Of a DNA stretch of 64,000 bases, positions 53,504 through 64,000 are shown in pieces. Location: assembly GCA_040878185.1 (NCBI GenBank), contig JBBDMS010000015.1:82271-146270 (forward strand). Reading direction: 5' to 3'. The DNA is from JAWXBK01 sp040878185. GTDB lineage: Bacteria > Pseudomonadota > Alphaproteobacteria > Dongiales > Dongiaceae. Position 1 is the first letter of the stretch; every line of letters starts with the position of its first letter. The position numbers and the translations under genes are program-made. The notes beneath the pieces are model-generated. The model saw only the letters and a program-made list of their open reading frames with translations. It did not search any database and was not told the DNA's origin.

Positions 53504-55015
53504 ATGGAAACATCACCGATGTCGAACAACGTGCGACCGCTGCGCACCGCCGAGCGGGATACGCCGCTCCGCACCCCGCCGCATAACTACGAGGCGGAGC
53601 AGGCGCTACTCGGCGCGATCCTCGGCAACAATCTCGTCTTCGACAAGGTGAACGAGTTTCTGCGTCCGGAACATTTCGCCGACGCCGTGCACGGTCGCAT
53701 CTACGACGCGATCGGCAAACTGGTGCAGCGCGGGCAGATCGCCAACCTGCTCACGCTCAAGAACATCTTCGACCAGGATCCGGGCCTTGCCGATGCCGGC
53801 GGCGGCAAGTATCTCGAACGGCTGGCGAGCTCGCTCGTCACCATCGTCAATGCCGGCGACTATGCGCGCACCATTCACGACCTCTATATCCGCCGCGAAC
53901 TGATCAATCTCGGCGAGGAAGTCGTCAACGAGGCCTACGGATTCGATGCGGAAGAGACCGCATCCGACCAGATCGAGCGGGCCGAACAGAAGCTTTACGG
54001 GCTCTCCGAGACGGGACGGACTGAAATCGGCCTGCGGGCCTTTGCCGACGCCCTGACGGGCGCGATCGACATCGCCGAGGCCGCCCATCAGCGCCAGAGC
54101 CACGTCACGGGCGTCACCACCGGGCTTGGCGATATGGACCGCAAGCTCGGCGGGCTACACCCCTCCGATCTCGTGATCCTCGCCGGCCGCCCCTCGATGG
54201 GCAAGACGGCGCTCGCCACCAACATGGCCTTCAATGCCGCCCGCGCCCATCACGAGAGCGGCGGCAAGGAGGGCGCACAGGTCGCCTTCTTCTCGCTGGA
54301 AATGTCGGCCGAGCAGCTCGCGACGCGTATCCTCGCCGAGCAGACCGGAATTTCGTCGGACCGGATCCGGCGCGGCGACGTCAAGACCGACGATTTTTCG
54401 ACCTTCGCCGCGGTCGCTTCCGAACTTCAATATCTGCCGATGTATATCGACGACACGCCGGCGATTTCGGTTTCGACGCTCCGGACCCGCGCCCGCCGCC
54501 TCAAGCGCCAGCACGGTCTCGGTCTTATCGTCGTCGACTATCTGCAACTCATGCGGCCCTCGAGCCTGAACCGCAACGAGAACCGCGTGCAGGAAATCTC
54601 CGAGATCACGCGCGGGCTCAAGGCGGTCGCGAAGGAACTGAACGTGCCTGTTCTCGCCCTCTCGCAGCTCAGCCGCGCCGTCGAACAGCGCGAAGACAAG
54701 CGTCCGCAGCTTTCCGACCTCCGGGAATCAGGCTCGATCGAGCAGGATTCGGACGTCGTCATGTTCATCTATCGCGAGCAATATTATCACGAGCGCGGCA
54801 TTCCCCAGCAGCGCGAGGAAGAATCGCACGAGAAATTCGCCGAACGCATGCAGCGCTGGCAGGATCGCGGCGAACGCATCCACAATGTCGCCGAAGTCAT
54901 CATCGCCAAGCAGCGCCACGGCCCGATCGGCGTCATCGAACTCTTCTTCGACGGCATGGTGACGAAGTTCGGCGATCTAGTGCGGCCCGATCAGCTTCCC
55001 GATGGCGACAACTGA
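53504..55015 (+). CDS. dnaB: replicative DNA helicase DnaB
   Basis: Hexameric helicase that unwinds DNA at the fork. The 503-residue protein has the N-terminal primase-binding domain (PPHNYEAEQALLGAIL), Walker A in LAGRPSMGKTALATNMA, the ATPase segments FFSLEMSAEQLATRIL and VVDYLQLM, and the DLRESGSIEQDSDVVMF motif. No intein is present. An alternative start at ATG 53519 would shorten it by five residues. alr overlaps its end by 14 bases. Confidence 0.98.
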   Translation: METSPMSNNVRPLRTAERDTPLRTPPHNYEAEQALLGAILGNNLVFDKVNEFLRPEHFADAVHGRIYDAIGKLVQRGQIANLLTLKNIFDQDPGLADAGGGKYLERLASSLVTIVNAGDYARTIHDLYIRRELINLGEEVVNEAYGFDAEETASDQIERAEQKLYGLSETGRTEIGLRAFADALTGAIDIAEAAHQRQSHVTGVTTGLGDMDRKLGGLHPSDLVILAGRPSMGKTALATNMAFNAARAHHESGGKEGAQVAFFSLEMSAEQLATRILAEQTGISSDRIRRGDVKTDDFSTFAAVASELQYLPMYIDDTPAISVSTLRTRARRLKRQHGLGLIVVDYLQLMRPSSLNRNENRVQEISEITRGLKAVAKELNVPVLALSQLSRAVEQREDKRPQLSDLRESGSIEQDSDVVMFIYREQYYHERGIPQQREEESHEKFAERMQRWQDRGERIHNVAEVIIAKQRHGPIGVIELFFDGMVTKFGDLVRPDQLPDGDN

Positions 55016-56114
55016 CCACGCCACCGCCGTACTCACCATCGACCTGGCGGCGGTCGCCGAGAATTTCCGGATCCTGCGGCAGCGTTTTGCCGGCAGCACG
55101 CTGGGTGTCGCGGTCAAGGCCGATGCGTACGGGCTCGGGGCCGCTCAGGTCGCACCCGCCTTGTGGCGCGCCGGTGCTCGTCTCTTCTTCGTTGCGACGC
55201 TCGACGAAGGGATCGCGCTGCGCACGATTCTGGGCGATGCGCGGATTGCCGTTCTGCACGGCCTGACCACAGGCCCGGCCGACGCATTCGTCGAGCATCG
55301 GCTGTTGCCGGTGCATAACAGCATCGCCGAAATCGACGCCTGGCTCGCCGCGACATCCGGTTTGCCGTCCGGATTGCATATCGATACCGGCATCGCGCGG
55401 CTCGGAATGCCGCCGCGCGAAGTCGAGATGCTTGCCGGCACGACGGGCCTGGCGGGGCTTGCGCTCGATTTCGTCATGAGCCATCTCGCCTGCGGCGACG
55501 ATCCGGTGCATTTACTGAATATTCAGCAGCGCGATCGTTTCCGCGATGCCTGTGCCGCGCTTGCCATTCCCGCGAGCGTGCCGCGCAGCCTGGTTGCGTC
55601 CGCCGGGATCTTCCTCGACCCGTCGTTTCATTTCGATCTCGGCCGGCCGGGCGCCGCACTCTATGGCATCGCAACCCAGACGGGCCTGCCCAATCTGATG
55701 CGGCCGGTCATCGGCTTGCGCGGAAAAATCCTGCAATTACGGGACGTTGACAGTGATTCGAGCGTTGGATATGGTGCCACGCATCGGATGACCCGGCCGG
55801 GGCGGGTCGCTACCATCGGTGCCGGCTATGCCGACGGGCTGCTACGCACGCTCGGCAATCGCGGCTACGCCGTGGCCGGCGGCCGACTGGTTCCGGTGGT
55901 GGGGCGGGTTTCCATGGATCTCCTGACGATCGACGTGACCGATCTGCCCGATGCCATCGTGCGTCCGGGGCAATTCGTCGACCTGATCGGGCCCGGTAAC
56001 GAGCTCGATGCGCTCGCCGCACAGGCCGGCACCACCGGCTATGAACTGCTCACGCTGCTCGGGTCGCGCTATGCGCGGCACTATCTGCCCGACATGCCCG
56101 GGCAGGCTGCCTGA
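55002..56114 (+). CDS. alr: alanine racemase
   Basis: PLP enzyme making D-alanine for peptidoglycan. The 370-residue protein has the PLP lysine Lys39 in VAVKADAYGLGA and the catalytic tyrosine in VGYGATHRM. The C-terminal beta-domain (RVSMDLLTIDVTDLP, VDLIGPGNELDALAAQAGTT) is present. It starts within dnaB, and its stop touches mlaE (TGATG). Confidence 0.96.
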   Translation: MATTDHATAVLTIDLAAVAENFRILRQRFAGSTLGVAVKADAYGLGAAQVAPALWRAGARLFFVATLDEGIALRTILGDARIAVLHGLTTGPADAFVEHRLLPVHNSIAEIDAWLAATSGLPSGLHIDTGIARLGMPPREVEMLAGTTGLAGLALDFVMSHLACGDDPVHLLNIQQRDRFRDACAALAIPASVPRSLVASAGIFLDPSFHFDLGRPGAALYGIATQTGLPNLMRPVIGLRGKILQLRDVDSDSSVGYGATHRMTRPGRVATIGAGYADGLLRTLGNRGYAVAGGRLVPVVGRVSMDLLTIDVTDLPDAIVRPGQFVDLIGPGNELDALAAQAGTTGYELLTLLGSRYARHYLPDMPGQAA

Positions 56115-56887
56115 TGGGATTTGTCCAGGGCATCGGTCGCGGCACGCTGAACGCCTGCGAGCTGATCGGGCGGCTTCTGCTGTTTGCCATGTTCGGCATC
56201 CTTCACGTGATCAAGCCGCCTTATTACCCGCGGCTGATCCTGCGCCAGATGATCGAGATCGGATTCTATTCGCTGCCGGTCGTCGGGCTGACCGCGATCT
56301 TCACCGGCATGGTGCTCGCGCTGCAGAGCTTTACAGGCTTCGCCCGGTTCAATGCCGAGCAGGTGATTCCCAACGTTGTGGTGCTTTCGATCACCCGGGA
56401 ACTTGGTCCCGTGCTCGCCGGCCTGATGGTCGCCGGCCGGATCGGCGCCGCGATGGCCGCCGAGATCGGCACCATGCGCGTTACCGACCAGATCGACGCG
56501 CTCGCCACGCTGTCGACCAATCCGATGCGCTATCTGGTGGCACCGCGTCTGCTCGCCGGCTGCCTGATGCTGCCGCTCCTTGTCCTGGTCGCCGACATTA
56601 TCGGCGTGATGGGCGGCTACCTGGTCAGTGTCTACAAACTGGGCTTCAACCCGGTTACCTACATCACCAACACGATGACCTTCGTCGAGCCGCTCGACGT
56701 CATTTCCGGCCTGGTGAAGGCCGCCATGTTCGGCTTCGTCGTGGCGCTGATGGGCTGTTTTCACGGGTTCAACTCTCGCGGCGGTGCACAGGGCGTCGGT
56801 ATCGCCACCACCAACGCAGTCGTGTCGTCGTCGATTCTGGTGCTGATTTTCAACTACATCATCACCGAGCTGTTTTTCGCGACATGA
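56114..56887 (+). CDS. mlaE: MlaE-type ABC transporter permease
   Basis: Inner-membrane permease of the Mla phospholipid-transport family, 257 residues with about five to six membrane segments. Family segments: IEIGFYSLPVVGLTAIFTGMVLALQ, LGPVLAGLMVAGRIGAAMAAEIGTMRVTDQIDAL (highly conserved EIGTM). It is coupled to the ATPase gene (ATGA overlap). mlaD, mlaC and mlaB are not in the window. Confidence 0.9.
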   Translation: MGFVQGIGRGTLNACELIGRLLLFAMFGILHVIKPPYYPRLILRQMIEIGFYSLPVVGLTAIFTGMVLALQSFTGFARFNAEQVIPNVVVLSITRELGPVLAGLMVAGRIGAAMAAEIGTMRVTDQIDALATLSTNPMRYLVAPRLLAGCLMLPLLVLVADIIGVMGGYLVSVYKLGFNPVTYITNTMTFVEPLDVISGLVKAAMFGFVVALMGCFHGFNSRGGAQGVGIATTNAVVSSSILVLIFNYIITELFFAT

Positions 56888-57663
56888 ACGCGACGCCGCC
56901 CAAGATCGAAATTCGCGGCCTGCACAAATCCTTCGGCCGCAAGCATGTGCTGCGTGGCGTCGATCTCGACGTGCCGCAACATCAGTCGCTGGTGGTGATC
57001 GGCGGTTCGGGTACCGGCAAGTCGGTGATGCTGAAATGCATTCTGGGATTGATCGAGCCGGATTCGGGCTCGATCAAGATCGACGGCGAAGAACTGACCG
57101 AGATGAGCGGCTCGGAGCGCCAGGCGGCAAGGAGCAAGATCGGCATGCTGTTCCAGGGCGGCGCGCTGTTCGATTCGCTGCCGGTCTGGGAAAATGTCGC
57201 CTTCGGCCTGACCGCGGGTCAACGGATGGATCGCCGCCAGGCCAAGGACGTGGCCTTGCGCAATCTCGCCGCGGTCGGCCTCGGGCCGGAGGTCGGCGAT
57301 CTCTCGCCCTCGGAACTGTCCGGTGGCATGCAAAAGCGTGTGGCGCTTGCCCGCGCGATCGCGACCGAACCGGAGATCATCTTTTTCGACGAGCCGACGA
57401 CCGGGCTCGACCCGATCATGGCCGACGTCATCAACGGCCTGATCCGGCTTTGCGTCGGCAAGCTCGGCGCCACGGCTCTGTCCATCACGCACGACATGGG
57501 CAGCGTGCGGCGCATTGCCGATCGCGTCGCGATGCTGCATGACGGGCGCATCGCGTGGGAAGGCCCGGTCGATCGCATCGACCGCTCCGGCAATCCTTAT
57601 GTCGACCAGTTCATCAACGGCCGGGCGGAAGGCCCGATCGAGATGCCGGTCCGGCCGCTCTGA
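56884..57663 (+). CDS. mlaF: MlaF-type ABC transporter ATP-binding protein
   Basis: Energises the MlaE permease. The 259-residue protein has Walker A GGSGTGKSVMLK, the Q-loop MLFQGGALFDSL, signature LSGGMQKR, Walker B IIFFDEPTTGLDP and the H-loop SITHDMGSV. The start ATG overlaps the mlaE stop. Longer open frame upstream is antisense or out-of-frame and was rejected. Confidence 0.92.
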   Translation: MNATPPKIEIRGLHKSFGRKHVLRGVDLDVPQHQSLVVIGGSGTGKSVMLKCILGLIEPDSGSIKIDGEELTEMSGSERQAARSKIGMLFQGGALFDSLPVWENVAFGLTAGQRMDRRQAKDVALRNLAAVGLGPEVGDLSPSELSGGMQKRVALARAIATEPEIIFFDEPTTGLDPIMADVINGLIRLCVGKLGATALSITHDMGSVRRIADRVAMLHDGRIAWEGPVDRIDRSGNPYVDQFINGRAEGPIEMPVRPL

Positions 57664-57688
57664 CGGGCTCTGCCCGGAAAGGATCCTG

Positions 57689-59110
<1,422 letters not shown>

Positions 59111-59127
59111 GCCGCGGGGAGACGCTT

Positions 59128-59826
59128 TTGGACGATCTTCCGATCTCCATCGTCGATCTGGCCCTGATCGGGGTTCTGATCCTCTCCGCCCTGCTTGCCT
59201 TCGTGCGCGGATTTGTCCGCGAGGTGCTGTCGATCGGCGCCTGGATTGGCGCCATCGTCGCCACCATATATGCGTTCCCTTACGCGCAACCTTATGTCCG
59301 CGAACAGATCGAAATCGCTCTTCTGGCCGATGCGGTAACCGGTCTTGCAATTTTCATCGTCGCGCTGGTGATTCTGACCGTGATCAGCCATGCCCTCTCG
59401 CGCAACGTCCGGGACAGTTCGCTCGGCGCCGTCGACCGTTCGCTCGGCCTGCTGTTCGGCCTGGTGCGGGGCGCGGTTCTGATCTGCGCCGCTTACCTGG
59501 CGATGAGTTGGGCGATCCCGCAGGAAGAGGACCGGCCGACCTGGATAACGAACGCCCGCTCGACACCGCTGGTCGAACGCGGCGCCGAGTTCCTCGCCTC
59601 GCTGCTTCCGGCCGAGATCATGCAGGAGGGCGAGGATACCGCCGGCGGCCTGCGCGACGACGCGGAACAGCTTCTGGAGGCCGGCGAGGCCGTGGAAACG
59701 CTGACCGGGTCGGGCGCAGACGAAGCCGGGACCAGCCCGGATTCGGATGCTGCCGAGACGCCGCCGTCCGGCTATAAGGACGCCGAGCGGAACGATCTCG
59801 ACCGCCTGATCGAGAGTACCGAATGA
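59128..59826 (+). CDS. cvpA: CvpA family membrane protein
   Basis: Inner-membrane protein of 232 residues with four hydrophobic segments (IVDLALIGVLILSALLAFVRG, IGAWIGAIVATIYAF, TGLAIFIVALVILTVISHAL, LLFGLVRGAVLICAAYLAM). GFVREVLSI is the family's conserved spot. The last 80 residues are acidic and likely cytoplasmic or disordered. The function is uncertain: colicin V production and envelope stress are reported. The start is TTG 59128; the stop overlaps purF, its usual partner. Confidence 0.87.
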   Translation: MDDLPISIVDLALIGVLILSALLAFVRGFVREVLSIGAWIGAIVATIYAFPYAQPYVREQIEIALLADAVTGLAIFIVALVILTVISHALSRNVRDSSLGAVDRSLGLLFGLVRGAVLICAAYLAMSWAIPQEEDRPTWITNARSTPLVERGAEFLASLLPAEIMQEGEDTAGGLRDDAEQLLEAGEAVETLTGSGADEAGTSPDSDAAETPPSGYKDAERNDLDRLIESTE

Positions 59827-61319
59827 GCGCCGACCCGAAGGAGGGCTCCAGCCTGTCCATGTCGCCGACGCTGACCACGCACCCTTATGACGACGACCAT
59901 CTGCGCGAGGAGTGCGGGGTCTTCGGCATTTACGGCCCGGAAGATTCCGCGGCCCTGGTCGCGCTCGGCCTCCATGCGCTGCAGCATCGCGGCCAGGAGG
60001 CGGCCGGCATCGTCGCGTTCGACGGGCGACAGTTCAATGCGCATCGCGCGCTCGGCCAGGTCGCCGACCATTTCTCCAGCGAAACGGTGATCGGCCGGCT
60101 GAGCGGTCATGCGGCGATCGGGCATGTGCGCTATTCGACGGCAGGCGAAACCGTGCTGCGCAACGTGCAGCCGCTTTTCGCCGACCTCGAGTTCGGCGGC
60201 TTCGCAATCGCGCATAATGGCAATCTGACCAACGCCTATACGCTGCGGCGCGAACTGGTGAAGCGCGGCTCGCTGTTCCAGTCGACGAGCGATACCGAGG
60301 TCATCACCCATTTGATGGCGATCGGCAGCGGTACGGTCGTCGACCGGCTGGTCCAGGCGCTTCGCCAGGTCGAGGGCGCCTACTCGCTCGTTGCGCTGGC
60401 GCATGACCGGGTGATCGGCGTCCGCGATCCGTTGGGCGTGCGGCCGCTGGTGATCGGCAAGCTCGGCACCTCGCATATTCTCGCCTCGGAAACCTGCGCA
60501 CTCGACATCATCGGCGCGGAATTCGTGCGCGACGTCGAACCGGGCGAGATCGTGGTGATCGATTCGAACGGCATCGAAAGCCTGCGCCCGTTCCCGCAGC
60601 ACAAGAAGCGCTTCTGCATCTTCGAATTCATCTATTTCGCCCGGCCCGACAGCGTCGTCGACGGCACCAGCGTCTACGACGCGCGCAAGCGGATCGGCGC
60701 CGAACTGGCGCGCGAGGCGCCGGCCGATGCCGATGTCGTCATTCCGGTGCCCGATTCCGGCGTGCCGGCAGCGCTCGGCTATGCCGAAGAGGCGAAGATC
60801 CCGTTCGAGCTCGGCATCATCCGCAATCACTATGTCGGCCGCACCTTCATCGAACCGAGCGACCATATTCGCCATCTCGGCGTGCGCCTCAAGCACAACG
60901 CGAACCGCGCGATGATCCAGGGCCGCAATGTCGTGCTGGTCGATGACAGCATCGTGCGCGGCACCACCTCGCGGAAGATCGTCGAGATGATCCGCCATGC
61001 CGGGGCGAAGCAGGTGCATATGCGCATATCGAGCCCGCCCACGGCGCATTCCTGCTTCTACGGCATCGACACGCCGGAGCGCGAGGCGCTGCTTGCCTAC
61101 AAGAACGACGCCGATGCGATGGCGAAGCTGATCGGCGCCGACAGCCTCGCCTTCATCTCGATCGACGGGCTCTATCGCGCGATGGGCATGCCGCGGCGCG
61201 ACCCCGCCTTGCCGCTTTATTGCGATGCCTGTTTCACGGGCGACTATCCGATCCCGCTGACCGATCGCAGCGACGGTCGCCCGCCCGCGCAGCTCTCGCT
61301 GCTGGCCGAATCCGCCTGA
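59823..61319 (+). CDS. purF: amidophosphoribosyltransferase
   Basis: First committed step of purine synthesis: PRPP plus glutamine gives phosphoribosylamine. The 498-residue protein has an N-terminal propeptide of 30 residues before the nucleophile Cys31 (EECGVFG), so it should be processed as in Bacillus. The PRPP loop VVLVDDSIVRGTT is intact. Four cysteines that hold an Fe-S cluster in the Bacillus type are at KKRFCIF, AHSCFYG and YCDACF. ATG 59823 overlaps the cvpA stop. Confidence 0.96.
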   Translation: MSADPKEGSSLSMSPTLTTHPYDDDHLREECGVFGIYGPEDSAALVALGLHALQHRGQEAAGIVAFDGRQFNAHRALGQVADHFSSETVIGRLSGHAAIGHVRYSTAGETVLRNVQPLFADLEFGGFAIAHNGNLTNAYTLRRELVKRGSLFQSTSDTEVITHLMAIGSGTVVDRLVQALRQVEGAYSLVALAHDRVIGVRDPLGVRPLVIGKLGTSHILASETCALDIIGAEFVRDVEPGEIVVIDSNGIESLRPFPQHKKRFCIFEFIYFARPDSVVDGTSVYDARKRIGAELAREAPADADVVIPVPDSGVPAALGYAEEAKIPFELGIIRNHYVGRTFIEPSDHIRHLGVRLKHNANRAMIQGRNVVLVDDSIVRGTTSRKIVEMIRHAGAKQVHMRISSPPTAHSCFYGIDTPEREALLAYKNDADAMAKLIGADSLAFISIDGLYRAMGMPRRDPALPLYCDACFTGDYPIPLTDRSDGRPPAQLSLLAESA

Positions 61320-61329
61320 GTTTCCAGCC

Positions 61330-62058
61330 ATGCCGGACAGAACCCGTCGCCTCGCCGGGCGCATCGCGCTTGTGACCGGCGCCTCGCGCGGCATCGGCGC
61401 CGCGGTCGCACGGCGCTTCGCCGCGGAAGGCGCCGAGCTCATCCTCGTCGCCCGCACCGTCGGCGGGCTTGAGGAAACCGACGATGCCGTCAAGAAAGCC
61501 GGCGGTCATGCGACATTGGTCCCGCTCGATCTGGCCGACTATCCGGCGATCGACCGGCTCGGCCAGGCGATCTTCGAGCGCCATAAAAGGCTCGACGTGC
61601 TGGTCGGCAATGCCGGCCTGCTCGGCACGCTGACACCGATCCATCAGATCCGGCCGCAGGACTGGCAGCAGGTGATGGACATCAACGTGACCGCGAACTG
61701 GCGGTTGATCCGGTCGATGCATCCGCTGCTGCAGGCATCGCCTGCCGGTCGCGCGATATTCGTGTCGTCCGGCGCCTCGATGGAGCCGCGCGCCTATTGG
61801 GGCACCTACGCCGTCAGCAAGGCCGCCCTCGACATGCTGGTCGGCATCTATGCCGCCGAGACGGCAAAGACAAAGACCCGCGTCAACATTGTCGATCCCG
61901 GCCGGGTGCGCACCAACATGCGCGCCAGCGCCTATCCGGGTGAAGACCCGATGACCTTGCCGGCACCCGACGACATCACCGACCTGTTTGTCGAACTTGC
62001 GTCGGCCGACTGCACGCGTCATGGCGAGCGTATCAACGTTACGTCACGACACCACTGA
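61330..62058 (+). CDS. short-chain dehydrogenase/reductase
   Basis: A 242-residue classical SDR. It has TGASRGIGAAVARRFA, GNAGLLGTL, the catalytic Ser in FVSSGASMEPRA and Tyr-x3-Lys in YAVSKAAL. Substrate unknown; an SDR after purF is frequent in relatives. It stops at 62058, and the der stop begins at 62059 on the other strand, so no spacer is left for a terminator. Confidence 0.9.
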   Translation: MPDRTRRLAGRIALVTGASRGIGAAVARRFAAEGAELILVARTVGGLEETDDAVKKAGGHATLVPLDLADYPAIDRLGQAIFERHKRLDVLVGNAGLLGTLTPIHQIRPQDWQQVMDINVTANWRLIRSMHPLLQASPAGRAIFVSSGASMEPRAYWGTYAVSKAALDMLVGIYAAETAKTKTRVNIVDPGRVRTNMRASAYPGEDPMTLPAPDDITDLFVELASADCTRHGERINVTSRHH

Positions 62059-63429
62059 TCAGCCGCCGGCGTAGGGATTGTTGCCCTTGCGCAGCGTGAT
62101 CCGCAGCGGCACCCCGTCGAGCCCGAATGTCTCGCGCAGCCCATTCACGAGGTAGCGCAGATAGGAATCGGGCAGCTCGGTCGGACGGTTGACGAAAATT
62201 GCGAAGGTCGGTGGCCGCGTCTTGATCTGGGTCGCATAACGCAGTTTGACCGATTTGCCCGACGCCATCGGCGGCGGATGACGATCCGTGATGCCGCTGA
62301 GCCAGCGATTGAGATCGGCGGTCGAGATACGGCGGTTCCAGTTCTCGTAGATCTCGAACACCCGGCGCATCAGCTTCGATATCCCCTCGCCCGTCTCCGC
62401 CGAGATCGTGACCAGCGGAATCCCGCGCGCCTGCGGCAGCGATCGCTCGATCCGGTCGGCGAGCGCCTTCAGGGTTGTATCGGTATCCCCGACGGCATCC
62501 CATTTGTTTGCGGCGATCACCAGCGCCCTGCCCTCCTCGAGCACTTCGCGCGCGATCGTCAGATCCTGCTTCTCGAAACTCTCGGTGCCGTCGAGTACAA
62601 GCACCACGACCTGCGCGAATTTCAGCGCCCGTGCCGTTTCCGCGCCGGAGAGGTGCTCCAGCCGTTCGGATATGCGCGCACGGCGGCGCAGGCCCGCCGT
62701 GTCGACGAGGCGCATCGCGCGGCCGCCATATTCCCAGTCGATCGTGATCGCATCGCGCGTAATCCCCGCCTCGGGCCCCGTAATCACGCGCTCTTCGCCA
62801 AGCAGCCGGTTGACCAGTGTTGATTTTCCGACATTCGGGCGACCGACGACCGTGATCGCAATCGGCGCATCGGGTTCGGGTTCAGATTCTGCGGTCTCGT
62901 CCGATCCTTCGATCTCACCCGTTTCAGCACGAAGCGGGTCGAGATGTTCCTGCATCGCTTCGAGCAGCAGGCTCATGCCGTCGCCATGCTCGGCCGAGAT
63001 TGGCAGCGGTTCGCCGAAACCGAGCGCAAAGGCATCGTAGCGCCCGGCCTCGCTCGCGCGGCTCTCGCTCTTGTTGGCCAGCAGCAGCGTCGGCTTCCCG
63101 CTGCGCCGCAGCAGATCGGCGAAATGACGATCGTCGGGAATGAGGCCGCTGCGCGCGTCGATCACGAACAGCACGAGATCGGCCTCGGCGATCGCGCGCC
63201 GGGTCTGCGCCTGCATGCGTGCCGCCAGGCTTTCGCTTTCCGCCTCTTCGAGGCCCGCGGTATCGATCAGCGTGAACTCGAGATCGCCGAGCGTCCCGCG
63301 GCCCTCGCGGCGGTCGCGGGTGACGCCCGGCATGTCGTCGACAATCGCGATGCGCTTGCCGATCAGTCGGTTGAACAGCGTCGACTTGCCGACATTCGGC
63401 CGGCCGACGATCGCCACCACGGCCGTCAT
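62059..63429 (-). CDS. der: GTPase Der (EngA)
   Basis: Ribosome-assembly GTPase with two G domains, 456 residues. G1 motifs are GRPNVGKSTLFNRL (domain 1) and GRPNVGKSTLVNRLL (domain 2); DTAGL occurs in both, and NKSES and NKWD are the G4 motifs. The C-terminal KH-like domain is present (PPTFAIFVNRPTELPDSYLRYL). bamB lies directly upstream on the same strand, as in many proteobacteria. Confidence 0.97.
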   Translation of the reverse strand: MTAVVAIVGRPNVGKSTLFNRLIGKRIAIVDDMPGVTRDRREGRGTLGDLEFTLIDTAGLEEAESESLAARMQAQTRRAIAEADLVLFVIDARSGLIPDDRHFADLLRRSGKPTLLLANKSESRASEAGRYDAFALGFGEPLPISAEHGDGMSLLLEAMQEHLDPLRAETGEIEGSDETAESEPEPDAPIAITVVGRPNVGKSTLVNRLLGEERVITGPEAGITRDAITIDWEYGGRAMRLVDTAGLRRRARISERLEHLSGAETARALKFAQVVVLVLDGTESFEKQDLTIAREVLEEGRALVIAANKWDAVGDTDTTLKALADRIERSLPQARGIPLVTISAETGEGISKLMRRVFEIYENWNRRISTADLNRWLSGITDRHPPPMASGKSVKLRYATQIKTRPPTFAIFVNRPTELPDSYLRYLVNGLRETFGLDGVPLRITLRKGNNPYAGG

Positions 63430-63436
63430 GATCGGA

Positions 63437-64000
63437 TCAGCGCAGCGCGACGAGCGACGCGTCGCCCAGCAGAAGATAAAGCCCGCCGTTAACGACGATC
63501 GGTGCGATGCGCGTCCCCGCCGGCAACTCGAACTGGCCGAGGATCTCGCCGGTATAAGGCGAAATCGTCATCCCGCCGCCTTCCGAGCTCACGGCAATCA
63601 ACCGGTCGCCCGCGAGCACCGGTCCGCTCCAGCTGATCGGCCCGCTATTGTCTTCCGGATCGAGGAAGCGCGGCAGCGCCTGGTACCATTTGATCTGACC
63701 GCCGCCCCGGGTCAGGCAAAGCAGGACCTGCTCGGACGTGATCAGGAAGATGAAATCGCCGGCAACCCACGGACCCTTCGAGCTCGATGCCGCGCGCTCC
63801 CAGACACGCAGGCCGGTCGCCTGATCGACCGCGACCGTCGTACCGGAATTCCCCGAGACATAGACAATACCCTGATCGATCACGATGCGGCCGGTGACGC
63901 CACCGACGCGCGTTGCGCTTTCGCGCATCAACCGCGACGTCAGAGCTTAGCCCCACCGCGCCTCGCGGGTCTCGGCATCGATCGCAAAGACGTCGCCCGA
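63437..64000 (-). pseudogene. bamB: outer-membrane assembly lipoprotein BamB, partial, with in-frame stop TAA
   Basis: A beta-propeller protein of the BAM complex, cut by the window edge. Residues with PQQ-like repeats run to the C-terminus (VAVDQATGLRVWERA, ISPYTGEILGQFELP, GGLYLLLGDASLVALR). Its 3' end is 7 bases from the der start. On the minus strand the frame reads SGDVFAIDAETREARWG, then TAA (63949-63947), then ALTSRLMRESATRVGG. Both sides look like adjacent propeller sequence, so the stop interrupts the gene. A downstream restart at ATG 63928 or TTG 63931 is possible but would lack signal peptide and lipobox. Confidence 0.6.

Overview
The window is a GC-rich piece of bacterial chromosome made almost entirely of housekeeping genes. 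Gene order and gene families point to an alphaproteobacterium. The signs are HdaA, an EipB-family envelope protein, DinB with an N-terminal four-cysteine extension, a 41-residue aa3-oxidase subunit IV, rpsF-rpsR-rplI-dnaB-alr-radA-cvpA-purF, and surA-rsmA facing gmk-yicC. A Rhodospirillales-like member is my best guess, but this is inferred from synteny and not tested. No rRNA or tRNA gene, CRISPR array, insertion sequence or prophage was seen. No stretch longer than about 271 bases lacks a gene.

Layout. 1-8.9 kb: 3' end of dprA, topA, a cupin, rnr, a lipoprotein S41 protease, a NUDIX hydrolase and rpmG with its own promoter and terminator. 9.1-11.3 kb: fructokinase-like ROK kinase and dinB. 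11.4-13.7 kb: one AT-rich gene, clearly foreign in base use, encoding an Mrr-type nuclease fused to a STAND-type NTPase. This is the only obvious accessory (probably anti-phage) locus. 13.8-21.8 kb: eipB, a hydroxyacid dehydrogenase, an agmatine-deiminase relative that has lost its catalytic residues, aspS, rnd, an M23 peptidase and a histidine phosphatase. 21.8-28.6 kb: a polyphosphate neighbourhood (ppx, ppk, sixA, CYTH-CHAD protein) followed by hdaA. 28.6-34 kb: AI-2E-type permease, CDP-alcohol phosphatidyltransferase and DUF2066 protein, divergent from purM-purN, then the small oxidase subunit and ndk.

34-44 kb: ABC-F ATPase, FkbM methyltransferase, holC, pepA, then lptD-surA-rsmA. The usual lptF-lptG and pdxA are not in this cluster. 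43.4-50.4 kb: gmk, yicC, an inserted SDR gene, mltG, and the fatty-acid cluster fabF-acpP-fabG-fabD. 50.5-61.3 kb: rpsF-rpsR-rplI, a cyclopropane fatty acid synthase, dnaB, alr, mlaE-mlaF, radA, cvpA and purF. 61.3-64 kb: an SDR, der and bamB. bamB carries an in-frame TAA 52 bases from the window edge.

How the genes work together. Much of the window serves envelope building (lptD, surA, bamB, mltG, alr, mlaEF, eipB, fab genes, cfa), nucleotide and purine synthesis (purM, purN, purF, ndk, gmk) and genome maintenance (topA, dinB, radA, holC, dnaB, hdaA). Many neighbours overlap by 1-14 bases, which suggests translational coupling. Three genes (rpmG, purM, rpsF) have promoter-like sequences with the same 16-base spacer.
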